Positions 31,926 through 41,105 of a stretch of DNA of 64,000 nt are shown here, piece after piece; position 1 is the stretch's first letter, and each line of letters opens with the position of its first letter. The position numbers and the translations under genes were made by a program. Under the pieces are notes generated by a model, which saw nothing but the letters and a program-made list of their open reading frames with translations, made no database searches and was not told the origin of the DNA. The stretch is from Rhodocyclaceae bacterium (lineage in GTDB: Bacteria; Pseudomonadota; Gammaproteobacteria; Burkholderiales; Rhodocyclaceae). Location: NCBI GenBank assembly GCA_018883265.1, contig VEQK01000002.1, forward strand, positions 29,752 to 93,751. The letters run 5' to 3'.

Positions 31926-33670
31926 TGAACTTTCAGACCCCTTTCTGGCCGGGTGCCCAGGGCATTCAGGATCTGCCGAAGCAGATCGAGCAACTGACAC
32001 AGAGTTTCGGTCGTTTTCTACAGGAACAGATGCCTGGCGATGGGATGGCAACGGGTCCGGCTGCAGCGCCGGTAGCGCGGTTGCCTCAATTGCAAAAGAT
32101 GCAGCCGCTGGTTACCGAGCTGATGTCGGCGCATAAGGCCTTGTGGGAGCAGATGCTCCAGCAGCGCGCGGGCGAGCCCGCTGAGCCGGTGGTCGCCGAG
32201 GTCAAGCGAGATCGTCGGTTTTCATCAGCCGCCTGGACATCAAGCCCCGTCTACGATTACCTGCGTCAGGCTTATGTACTGAACAGCCGGTTTATAAACG
32301 GGCTGGCCGCAGTATTGCCCGCTGAAAACGCCAAAGAAGCCGCGCGCCTGAAGTTTCTGACCAGCCAGTTTATCGATGCGCTATCGCCCAGTAACTTTGC
32401 CGCCACGAATCCCGAAGTGATCCAGAAAGCCCTGGCTACGGAGGGTCAATCCATTACCGAGGGCATTAACAATCTGATCAGGGATATGGCCAAAGGTCGT
32501 ATTAGCACCACGGACGAAAGCGCCTTCGAGGTCGGCAGGAACCTCGCCACCACCGAAGGGGCGGTTGTTTATGAAAACGATCTGATTCAGCTGATCCAGT
32601 ACAAGCCACTGACTGCCAGGGTCGGCAAACGTCCCTTGCTGATTACGCCGCCATGCATCAATCGGTTTTACATCATGGATCTGCAACCGGAGTCATCGCT
32701 GGTCCGTTTTGCCATTGAGTCCGGCCATACCGTATTCCTGATCTCATGGAAGAATCCCGGGCAGAGCGAGGCGAAGCGTACCTGGGATGAGTACATCGAT
32801 CTGGGCCCGTTGTCGGCGATCCCCGTCGTTCAGTCGATTACCGGCAGCAAGACGATGAACATGCTGGGCTTCTGTGTCGGCGGCACCCTCTTGTCGACCG
32901 CACTCGCCGTATTAGCCGCGCGCGGAGAAGAACCGGCGGCTTCGCTGACGCTGCTTACGACCATGCTGGACTTTGCCAATACCGGCGACATCGATCTGTT
33001 TATTGACGAACCCTCGGTGGCCGCCCGCGAGGCAGCCATCGGGCAGGGCGGCATCCTTGAAGGACGGGAGCTGGCGGGCATGTTTTCCTCACTGCGTCCT
33101 AACGATCTCGTGTGGCCTTACGTCTCGGGCAACTATCTGCTCGGCAATACGCCGCCGGCCTTCGATATTCTCTACTGGAATGCCGATTCCACCGGGCTGC
33201 CCGGCCCCATGGCCTGCTGGTATCTGAGAAACACCTATCTGGAGAACAGGTTGCGCATTCCGGGCGAACTCACGCTGTGTGGCGAATCGGTAGATCTAGG
33301 CCGTATCAGTGCGCCCACCTATCTTCTGGCAACGCGTGAGGATCACATCGTGCCATGGCAGACGGCCTATCTCGTGACCCGGCTCTTGTCCGGACCGCAC
33401 CGTTTTGTTCTGGGCGCCAGCGGTCACATTGCTGGCGTGATCAACCCCGCTAGCAAGAACAGGCGCAATTACTGGGTTGATGGCGACTTGAAAGGCGACG
33501 CCGAACAATGGCTGGCCAGTGCGACAGAAAAGCCCGGCAGCTGGTGGCACGATTGGGCAGCCTGGCTGGAGAAGCAAAAGGGCGGGGAAAAAGCCGCGCC
33601 CAAGGTGCTGGGTAACGAGGCCAACCCGGAAATCGAACCGGCCCCCGGCCGCTACGTCAAAGCCCGCTAA
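31922..33670 (+). CDS. phaC: class I poly(3-hydroxyalkanoate) synthase
   Basis: GFCVGGT lipase-like box, PPCINRFYIMDLQPESSLVRFAIESGHTVFLISWKNP. Confidence 0.95.
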   Translation: MMNFQTPFWPGAQGIQDLPKQIEQLTQSFGRFLQEQMPGDGMATGPAAAPVARLPQLQKMQPLVTELMSAHKALWEQMLQQRAGEPAEPVVAEVKRDRRFSSAAWTSSPVYDYLRQAYVLNSRFINGLAAVLPAENAKEAARLKFLTSQFIDALSPSNFAATNPEVIQKALATEGQSITEGINNLIRDMAKGRISTTDESAFEVGRNLATTEGAVVYENDLIQLIQYKPLTARVGKRPLLITPPCINRFYIMDLQPESSLVRFAIESGHTVFLISWKNPGQSEAKRTWDEYIDLGPLSAIPVVQSITGSKTMNMLGFCVGGTLLSTALAVLAARGEEPAASLTLLTTMLDFANTGDIDLFIDEPSVAAREAAIGQGGILEGRELAGMFSSLRPNDLVWPYVSGNYLLGNTPPAFDILYWNADSTGLPGPMACWYLRNTYLENRLRIPGELTLCGESVDLGRISAPTYLLATREDHIVPWQTAYLVTRLLSGPHRFVLGASGHIAGVINPASKNRRNYWVDGDLKGDAEQWLASATEKPGSWWHDWAAWLEKQKGGEKAAPKVLGNEANPEIEPAPGRYVKAR

Positions 33671-33840
33671 GCGCAGTCGAGACAGCGGGACATTCGGAAA
33701 CACCCGATAAAACAGCGCGATGGCGACTAATTTTGCTGCTTTGCGCTAGCCTACCTCAAGCCGGCGACGGTGGCCGATGCTTTCTTACATCCAGAAACAA
33801 TTGTTGCGGTGCGGAATGAGTCGGGATACACTTCGGGTAT

Positions 33841-33856
33841 CGCGATAATTATCGCG
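33841..33856. repeat. 16-bp perfect palindrome CGCGATAATTATCGCG upstream of phaB
   Basis: Read directly from sequence; 50 bp upstream of the phaB start. Confidence 0.6.
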
Positions 33857-33905
33857 TCGTCAAGTTATCCGACTCTCCCAGGTTACTCCCCCGAAAGGAT
33901 TTTTC

Positions 33906-34652
33906 ATGTCTCAGCACATCGCATTCGTGACCGGCGCCATGGGTGGCCTCGGTACCGCCTTCTGCCAAGCATTCGACAAGGCCGGTTACAAGGTTATCGC
34001 CGCTTATCATCCGGAATTTGACGACAAGGACGCCTGGCTGGCTGAGCAGAAGGCTGAAGGTTTCAACAACTTCCTCACGGTTGCCTGCGATGTGAGCAAC
34101 TATGATTCGTGCGTGCTGGCTGCCGCCGAAGCTGAAAAACTGGCTGGGGGTGTGGTTGATATTCTGATCAACAATGCCGGTATTACCCGCGACAAATTCT
34201 TTACCAAGATGGATGCAGCTCAGTGGGGCGCCGTCATCAATACCAACCTAAATAGTGTCTACAACGTGACCAACCCCTTCGCCGCTAAGATGGTCGAAAA
34301 GGGTTGGGGTCGCATTATCAATATTTCATCAGTCAACGGCGTCAAGGGTCAGGCCGGCCAGACCAACTACTCGGCTGCCAAGGCCGGCGTGATCGGTTTC
34401 ACCAAGGCACTGGCTGCCGAGCTGGCCGCCAAGGGCGTGACGGTCAACGCCATCGCTCCGGGCTATGTCGCCACCAAGATGGTTATGGCCATCCGTGAAG
34501 ACATCCTGCAGAGCATCGTTGATACCGTGCCCATGAAGCGCCTGGCCAAGCCGGAAGAAATTGCCGGTCTCGCCGTATATCTGTCATCGGACCTGGCCGC
34601 CTTCATTACAGGCGCCACAATGAACATCAACGGCGGTCTGTACTACCAGTAA
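33906..34652 (+). CDS. phaB: acetoacetyl-CoA reductase (SDR family)
   Basis: VTGAMGGLGTAFC, NNAGITRD, YSAAKAGVIGFTKALA; PHA gene context. Confidence 0.93.
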   Translation: MSQHIAFVTGAMGGLGTAFCQAFDKAGYKVIAAYHPEFDDKDAWLAEQKAEGFNNFLTVACDVSNYDSCVLAAAEAEKLAGGVVDILINNAGITRDKFFTKMDAAQWGAVINTNLNSVYNVTNPFAAKMVEKGWGRIINISSVNGVKGQAGQTNYSAAKAGVIGFTKALAAELAAKGVTVNAIAPGYVATKMVMAIREDILQSIVDTVPMKRLAKPEEIAGLAVYLSSDLAAFITGATMNINGGLYYQ

Positions 34653-34706
34653 TTGATCGGGGATCGTGCAGTCCGCAGAATATGCTATCTGCATCCCTTT
34701 GATTTG

Positions 34707-34745
34707 AAAGCCTTGCCGGGTTTTACTCGGCGAGGCTTTTGCTTT
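34707..34745 (+). terminator. intrinsic terminator after phaB
   Basis: AAAGCCTTGCCG ... CGGCGAGGCTTT followed by TGCTTTT. Confidence 0.8.
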
Positions 34746-34833
34746 TATAATGCATTGCAAAACGGGTCATCAGATTCCGTAAAATCAGACAACGACAATA
34801 ACAATCGACAAGACACACTGGGGTGGTTACCGA

Positions 34834-35349
34834 ATGACTGAAACACAACGCTTGATCAAGAAGTATCCGAATCGCCGTCTATACGATACGCGTACGAGTG
34901 CTTACATCACTCTGGCCGATATCAAGGAACTGGTGTTGCAGCACGAAAATTTTACGGTCGTCGATGCCAAGACCGGTGATGATCTGACCCGTGCCATCCT
35001 GCTCCAAATTATTCTTGAAGAAGAAAGCGGCGGTGTACCGATTTTCAGCAGCGAAGTCCTCTCGCAGATGATCCGCTTCTACGGCAATGCGATGCAGTCG
35101 GTGCTGGGTCAGTATCTGGAAACCAACATGAAGGCCTTCGTCGATTTTCAGAAGAAGATGCAGGGCAACAGTAACAGCAGCGATCTGTGGTCGCAGTTCC
35201 TGAACTTCCAGGGCCCGGCGATGCAGACGCTCATGTCCACCTATATGGACCAGAGCCAGAAAATGGTGCAGAACATGCAGTCGCAGATCCAGACTCAGGC
35301 ACGCAGCATTTTTCAGGGTATGAACTTCCCGCAAGGCGGTAAGGGCTAA
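34834..35349 (+). CDS. phaR: polyhydroxyalkanoate synthesis repressor PhaR
   Basis: IKKYPNRRLYDTRTSAYITLADIKELVLQHENFTVVDAKTGDDLTR. Confidence 0.95.
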   Translation: MTETQRLIKKYPNRRLYDTRTSAYITLADIKELVLQHENFTVVDAKTGDDLTRAILLQIILEEESGGVPIFSSEVLSQMIRFYGNAMQSVLGQYLETNMKAFVDFQKKMQGNSNSSDLWSQFLNFQGPAMQTLMSTYMDQSQKMVQNMQSQIQTQARSIFQGMNFPQGGKG

Positions 35350-35369
35350 CCCCGGCCTGATGAAACCGG

Positions 35370-35391
35370 TGGCCCTTCGGGGCCATTTTTA
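35370..35391 (+). terminator. intrinsic terminator after phaR
   Basis: TGGCCC-TTCG-GGGCCA-TTTTT. Confidence 0.87.
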
Positions 35392-35424
35392 TTTGGAAGT
35401 ACGCACGATGATTACTGGTCAGGA

Positions 35425-35952
35425 ATGATTCTGTCGGAATCCCGTTCAAATCTGGTGCTGCTCGGCTTGCCCGGTTCCGGTAAATCAACCATTGGCGCCC
35501 GGCTTGCCCAGTATTTCGATCGTCCATTTCTCGATACGGATCGGTTGATCGAGGGCTTTACGGGCAGATCGCTACAGCAGATTGTCGATACGGATGGTGC
35601 CTTGCAACTCAGGGCCATCGAAGCACAGATTGTTGCCGGCTTGATGGTGTTCGATACCGTCATTGCAACAGGCGGCAGTGTGATCTACAGCGATGTAACC
35701 ATGCGGCACCTCCAATCTCTGGGGCTGCTTGTCTATCTCCGGGCGCGAGAAGAAACGATTCTCGAACGGATTGGGGATTACAGCCAGCGTGGTATTGCCC
35801 GGTTGCCGGGGCAATCGATCGCCAGTGTTATCGAAGAGCGCTTACCGCTCTATGAGCGCTATGCCAATGTTGTCGTTGATGTCGATGGGTTGACGGAACC
35901 GCAGGTCATGGCGGCCTGCGTGGCCGTTGTCGAATCGCAAGGGCCTCGCTAG
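35425..35952 (+). CDS. shikimate kinase-like P-loop kinase
   Basis: LLGLPGSGKSTIGARLAQYFDRPFLDTDRLIE; IATGGSVIY. Confidence 0.85.
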   Translation: MILSESRSNLVLLGLPGSGKSTIGARLAQYFDRPFLDTDRLIEGFTGRSLQQIVDTDGALQLRAIEAQIVAGLMVFDTVIATGGSVIYSDVTMRHLQSLGLLVYLRAREETILERIGDYSQRGIARLPGQSIASVIEERLPLYERYANVVVDVDGLTEPQVMAACVAVVESQGPR

Positions 35953-35962
35953 CAAGGGCGTA

Positions 35963-36571
35963 TCAGATCCTGCGCAGCGCCATATGCGCCGAGATAATGG
36001 CTGAAATATGCTCCCGGTAAATGTCGGTTTGCTGGCCCGACAGAATGGCGCGTAAGGTGCCACGGGCAAACGCCAGGGTGTCGAGCGCCATCAGTAGTGG
36101 ATCGAGTCCGGCTTTGAGTTCCTTGCGCTCGGCCGCCGAGCGATACAGCCGTTCAAAGGACAACAGAATATCCGTGCAGGGTTCGGTAATGACCTGGAGC
36201 GCTTCGTGGAATTCCTCGACGTATTCACAACGCAGCAAAATGATCTCGAAGGTTTCTCGCGCTGCCACATTGCCGAGCAGGGCAGAGAAGAGACTTTGCA
36301 GATAACGGCCAATTGCGTCCAGTGGCGGTTCGCGGGCGACTAATAATTCCTGTAGCCGGTCGAATTCGCTGGTGTAGGTCTGTTTGACGGCAAGAAAGAG
36401 CTCTGCCTTGTTGGTAAAGTGCCAGTAGACTGCACCACGCGTGACGCCGGCCGCTTTGGCGACTTTGTCGAGCGTGGAGCGGTTGACGCCTTCCGCATGA
36501 AACACGCGCCGGGCCGCATCAATAATCCGGGCTCGGGTAGCAAGGGCGTCTTCTTTGGTTTTGCGGGCCAT
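35963..36571 (-). CDS. TetR family (AcrR-like) repressor
   Basis: ARIIDAARRVFHAEGVNRSTLDKVAKAAGVTRGAVYWHFTNKAELF; divergent from RND operon. Confidence 0.93.
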   Translation of the reverse strand: MARKTKEDALATRARIIDAARRVFHAEGVNRSTLDKVAKAAGVTRGAVYWHFTNKAELFLAVKQTYTSEFDRLQELLVAREPPLDAIGRYLQSLFSALLGNVAARETFEIILLRCEYVEEFHEALQVITEPCTDILLSFERLYRSAAERKELKAGLDPLLMALDTLAFARGTLRAILSGQQTDIYREHISAIISAHMALRRI

Positions 36572-36631
36572 GGCTGATTCGGCGTTTCTGGTCGAAAGTG
36601 GCTAGGTCAGGAATGGGCGGATTATAGATCA

Positions 36632-36657
36632 ATATACATACATCCGGAAATGTATAT
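36632..36657. promoter_or_regulatory. candidate TetR operator ATATACAT-N10-ATGTATAT
   Basis: Inverted repeat in the tetR/RND divergent intergenic region, similar in style to AcrR-type operators. Confidence 0.6.
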
Positions 36658-36698
36658 AATGATCGGCTCTGCTCAATTCGCAAAATACTGTACAAGCC

Positions 36699-37961
36699 AT
36701 GCCAGTGAATTCGCCCAATCAAGCGCCGCCCCGTATCAGAGTCTGGTTGAATCAACGTCTGCAGGCACTGGCACCGCACTGCAGGAAGCTGGCTGATCAG
36801 CCGGCCTGCCAGAAATTGATCGGCGTGTGGCAGTGTCAGTGGCAGGAACATCGGCGCCGCACCTGGGTGGTGGGTAGTCTCATCGTGCTGGCGATTGTGC
36901 TCTGGAACGGCTGGAGTTACTGGCAGAAGATGCCCAAGGCGCCGCCGCCGATTCCAGTGACGCTTCTGGTTGCGGAACCGACAACGGTACCGAATGTGAT
37001 TGAAGTGATGGCGCAGGCCGAAGGTGCCAAGGAAACCGAAGTACGTGCGCGCGTGGGCGGTATTCTGGTCAAGCGTCTGTATGAAGAAGGGCAACGTGTT
37101 GAAGCCGGCCAGCCGCTGTTCCAGATCGATCCGGATCAGTACCGGATCAAACTGGAAGAGGCCCAGGCGCGTGCCACACAGACCACCCGAGAAGCGGCGC
37201 GTCTGAAAAAACTCTATGCCCAGCAGGCGGTGAGCCGTAAGGAAATGGATGATGCCGTTTCGGCCGATGAAATGGCGCAGGCCAGTCTGAAGGCGGCTCG
37301 ACTTAATCTGGAGTGGAGCACCGTGACCGCCCCGGTGGCGGGCATTGCCGGCCGCGCACAACGTTCCGAAGGGAACCTGATGACCACCAGCAGTGATGGC
37401 AGTCTGCTTACTGTGATTCATCAGGTGAACCCGATCTGGGTGCGTTTCGGTTTGTCGGATACGGATACTGCCGGCTTGCCGGGCGGGCGTCTGGATCCCG
37501 CGGTTGAGACATCGGTTGAAGTGATTCTGGCCGACGGCACCGTCTATCCGGAAACGGGAATGATTAATTTCCAGGCCTCTTTCATTGACCCCAGGCTGGG
37601 CACACAGCAGCTGCGAGCCACTTTTGCCAATCCGGAAGGCCAGCTGTTGCCAGGTCAGTTTTTGCGTGCCCGTATCAGCACCGGCAAACTCGAAAACGTT
37701 TATCGTGTGCCACAGGCAGCCGTGGTGCAATCGGAAAAGGGCCACATGGTCTGGATCATGGGTGAGGGCGGCAAAGTTGTCCCCACGCCGGTAACGCCCG
37801 GTTTCTGGATAGACAAGGACTGGATCATTCTCGGTGGCCTGCAGCCGGGGATGCAGATCGTGACCGATAACATCATCAAGATCCGTCCTGGCGTAATGGT
37901 CATGCCGGCGCCGGCAAATCCACCGGTAGCGGCTGCACCTGCGGCCCGGTCAGGCAAATAA
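36699..37961 (+). CDS. RND efflux periplasmic adaptor subunit (AcrA/MexA type)
   Basis: EVRARVGGILVKRLYEEGQRVEAGQPLFQIDPDQY; membrane anchor. Confidence 0.94.
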   Translation: MPVNSPNQAPPRIRVWLNQRLQALAPHCRKLADQPACQKLIGVWQCQWQEHRRRTWVVGSLIVLAIVLWNGWSYWQKMPKAPPPIPVTLLVAEPTTVPNVIEVMAQAEGAKETEVRARVGGILVKRLYEEGQRVEAGQPLFQIDPDQYRIKLEEAQARATQTTREAARLKKLYAQQAVSRKEMDDAVSADEMAQASLKAARLNLEWSTVTAPVAGIAGRAQRSEGNLMTTSSDGSLLTVIHQVNPIWVRFGLSDTDTAGLPGGRLDPAVETSVEVILADGTVYPETGMINFQASFIDPRLGTQQLRATFANPEGQLLPGQFLRARISTGKLENVYRVPQAAVVQSEKGHMVWIMGEGGKVVPTPVTPGFWIDKDWIILGGLQPGMQIVTDNIIKIRPGVMVMPAPANPPVAAAPAARSGK

Positions 37962-37973
37962 GGAACGTCGATC

Positions 37974-40900
37974 GTGTTTTCGCGTTTCTTCATTCACCGG
38001 CCGATCTTCGCCACCGTCATCTCGATTGTGATCGTGCTGGCCGGTCTGGCGGCCGGCCGTGTGCTGCCAATTTCGCACTATCCGGATATCGCGCCGCCTA
38101 CGGTGATCGTGTCTGCCAACTACCCCGGTGCATCGACCGAGACCCTGATTCGTACCGTCGCCGGACCGATCGAAGAACAGCTATCCGGTGTGGAGAATCT
38201 GCTGTACTTCAGTTCTACGGCGGCCTCCAATGGTGCGCTCACCATTACAGCGACCTTTGAAGTCGGCACCAATGTCGATATGGCCACGGTCAACGTCAAC
38301 AACCGTGTCAAGATTGCCGAGCCCCGTCTTCCCGATGTCGTGCGGCAATTCGGGGTGACGGTACAGAAACGCTCGAATGACATCCTGCTCGTTTCCACCA
38401 TTACCTCGCCGGACAATAGTCGCTCGGCGCTGTATCTCTCCAACTACGTGCTCATCAATATTCTGGATGAACTCAAGCGCCTACCGGGGGTAGGCGATGC
38501 CCAGATTTTCGGCGCCAAAGACTACTCGATGCGGATCTGGCTCCGGCCGGACAGAATGGCGCAACTGGGTATAACTACCAGCGATATTGCAACGGCCATT
38601 AATGCCCAGAACAAGCAGAATGTGGCTGGCAAGATTGGTCAGGAACCGGCCCTCGAAGGCCAGCAACTGACCTATACCGTTACGGCCAAGGGCCGCCTGA
38701 CAACGCCAGAAGCCTTCGGGGATATCGTTATCCGTTCCCAGGGGCCGGCGGGTACACTGCGCCTCAAAGACGTGGCACGTATCGAGCTGGGCGCGGCGAA
38801 TTACGATGCCAACACACGTCTGTTGGGCAATCCGGTCGCGAGCGTGGGTATTTTTCTGCAATCCGGGGCCAATGCCCTGGAAACCGCGGATCGGGTGCGG
38901 GCTAAACTGGAAGAGCTGAAAAAACGTTTCCCCGATGGGGTGGATTACGTCATTCCTTTTGATACCACCCGTTTTGTGAATGCCTCGATCCGCGAGGTGG
39001 TGAAGACCCTATTCGAAGCCATGCTGCTGGTGGCGATCGTTGTTTTCGTATTCCTGCAGAACTGGCGTGCCACACTGATTCCGCTGCTGGCCGTGCCCGT
39101 GTCGCTGATCGGGACTTTTGCCGGTCTGTGGGTCTTCGGCTTCTCGATCAATACACTGACGCTCTTTGCCATGGTGCTGGCCATCGGTATCGTGGTCGAT
39201 GACGCCATCGTGGTGCTTGAGAACGTCGAGCGCCTGATGCACGAACGCCGTTTGCCGCCCAAGCAGGCGGCCGTCGAAGCCATGAAAGAGGTTTCCGGTG
39301 CGGTTGTGGCCATCGTGCTGGTGCTTAGTGCGGTGTTTGTGCCGGTAGCATTCCTGGGTGGTATTGCGGGCAAGCTGTATCAGCAGTTTGCCGTGACGGT
39401 GGCCATTGCTGTGGCGCTCTCGGGTCTGGTGGCGCTGACGCTGACGCCGGCGTTATGCGGTGTGCTTCTCAAAACCAAGCATGAGGACCCGCCCGAGTTT
39501 TTCAGGCCCTTTAATGAAGGCTTCCAGACGTTCACGCAGCGCTATCTCGATCTCGTGCGTAAAACACTGGACCACAAACGTATTGGTGTGGCGGTTTTTG
39601 GTGCCGTTATCGTGGCCTGTCTGTTCCTCTACCGCATGGTGCCGGGTGGCTTTGTGCCGCCCGAAGATCAGGGCTATCTGATCAGCGCGCTCATGTTGCC
39701 GGATGGCGCCAGCCTGCAGCGGACCGAACAGGCGGGCCAGAAATTCCAGGAGGCCGTGGTTAAAAATGCGGCCGTCGATAAGGTTTTTGTGATTGCCGGT
39801 AACGATATCGTGGGCGGCGGTATGCGCGCCAATGCCGGCACCGTCTTTATTCCTCTCAAGGACTGGTCCGTCCGGGAAACCGATGCCAATACACTGGCCA
39901 AAATGTTTACCGGTCTGGGCATGACGCTGCGTGATGGCATGGCGCTCGTTTTTAACCCGCCGGCGATTCGCGGCATCGGTTCAGCGGGTGGCTTTGAATT
40001 TTATGTACAGGCCCGAAACAATCCCTCGGTCGTCGATCTGGCCAAGGTGTCCGGTGGCTTGATTGAAGCGTTGAAGCAGCGGCCAGAACTGACGGGGATC
40101 AATACCTTCTTCCGACCCACGTCCCCCCAGCTTTATGTCGAAGTCGACGAAGCCAAAGCCATATCACTGGGCATTACTGTTGCCGATGTCTACCAGAGTC
40201 TGCAGGCCACCATGGGCAGCCTCTACGTGAACGACTTCAACCTGAGTGGACGTACCTATCGGGTGCAGATGCAGGCAGATGCCCCGTATCGTGCGCGCCC
40301 CAATGATCTTGGCCAGATTTACGTGCGTGCCGATAACGGCGCCATGGTGCCGGTCTCAGCGCTGATCAAAACGACGTCACTGGTCGGCCCGGAGCAGCTG
40401 GAACGTTTCAATGGCTATCTGTCGGCCAAGATCCTCGGTAACGGCCAACCCGGCGTCAGCTCCGGTGATGCCATCAACATCGTTAAAACCGTTGCGGAAG
40501 CCACATTGCCGCAGGGGTACGAACTCGCCTGGTCCGGACAGGCCTATCAGCAGATCCGTGCAGGCAACACCTCCGGCATTGCTTTTGTCTTTGGTATCGT
40601 CATGGTTTTCCTGATTCTGGCAGCGCAGTATGAGCGCTGGTCTTTGCCGCTGGCGGTGATTCTCGGTGTGCCGTTTGCGCTCTTTGGCGCATTGCTGGCG
40701 GTCTTTCTGCGCGGCATGCCCAACGACATCTATTTCCAGATTGGCCTGGTGGTTCTGGTGGGCTTGTCCGCCAAGAATGCGATTCTGATTGTGGAGTTCG
40801 CAGCGCAGAAACGTGCCGAAGGCTTCAGCGTCTACGATGCGGCCATGCAGGCCGCCCGTTTGCGTTTCCGACCCATCGTCATGACATCGCTGGCGTTCAT

Positions 40901-41105
40901 TCTCGGCGTGTTTCCGCTGGTCATTTCCAGTGGTGCCGGTTCGGCGGCCCGCCGCTCGATGGGAACCGGGGTCTTTGGCGGCATGCTGGCAGCCACCTTT
41001 ATTGCAACCATATTCATTCCGATGTTCTTCATGTGGCTTTCCGGGCGCCGGCGCAAGCGCGATCTTTTTCCAGGCGAAGCAATACAGGAGGTGAAGCATG
41101 ACTGA
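37974..41105 (+). CDS. RND efflux permease (HAE-1, AcrB type)
   Basis: FFIHRPIFATVISIVIVLAGL; 1043 aa; VLAIGIVVDDAIVVLENVER. Confidence 0.97.
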   Translation: MFSRFFIHRPIFATVISIVIVLAGLAAGRVLPISHYPDIAPPTVIVSANYPGASTETLIRTVAGPIEEQLSGVENLLYFSSTAASNGALTITATFEVGTNVDMATVNVNNRVKIAEPRLPDVVRQFGVTVQKRSNDILLVSTITSPDNSRSALYLSNYVLINILDELKRLPGVGDAQIFGAKDYSMRIWLRPDRMAQLGITTSDIATAINAQNKQNVAGKIGQEPALEGQQLTYTVTAKGRLTTPEAFGDIVIRSQGPAGTLRLKDVARIELGAANYDANTRLLGNPVASVGIFLQSGANALETADRVRAKLEELKKRFPDGVDYVIPFDTTRFVNASIREVVKTLFEAMLLVAIVVFVFLQNWRATLIPLLAVPVSLIGTFAGLWVFGFSINTLTLFAMVLAIGIVVDDAIVVLENVERLMHERRLPPKQAAVEAMKEVSGAVVAIVLVLSAVFVPVAFLGGIAGKLYQQFAVTVAIAVALSGLVALTLTPALCGVLLKTKHEDPPEFFRPFNEGFQTFTQRYLDLVRKTLDHKRIGVAVFGAVIVACLFLYRMVPGGFVPPEDQGYLISALMLPDGASLQRTEQAGQKFQEAVVKNAAVDKVFVIAGNDIVGGGMRANAGTVFIPLKDWSVRETDANTLAKMFTGLGMTLRDGMALVFNPPAIRGIGSAGGFEFYVQARNNPSVVDLAKVSGGLIEALKQRPELTGINTFFRPTSPQLYVEVDEAKAISLGITVADVYQSLQATMGSLYVNDFNLSGRTYRVQMQADAPYRARPNDLGQIYVRADNGAMVPVSALIKTTSLVGPEQLERFNGYLSAKILGNGQPGVSSGDAINIVKTVAEATLPQGYELAWSGQAYQQIRAGNTSGIAFVFGIVMVFLILAAQYERWSLPLAVILGVPFALFGALLAVFLRGMPNDIYFQIGLVVLVGLSAKNAILIVEFAAQKRAEGFSVYDAAMQAARLRFRPIVMTSLAFILGVFPLVISSGAGSAARRSMGTGVFGGMLAATFIATIFIPMFFMWLSGRRRKRDLFPGEAIQEVKHD

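Noticed and set aside
36519-37745. 408-aa minus-strand ORF opposite the RND adaptor
   Set aside because: Antisense shadow; also overlaps the start of the genuine tetR gene and the operator region.
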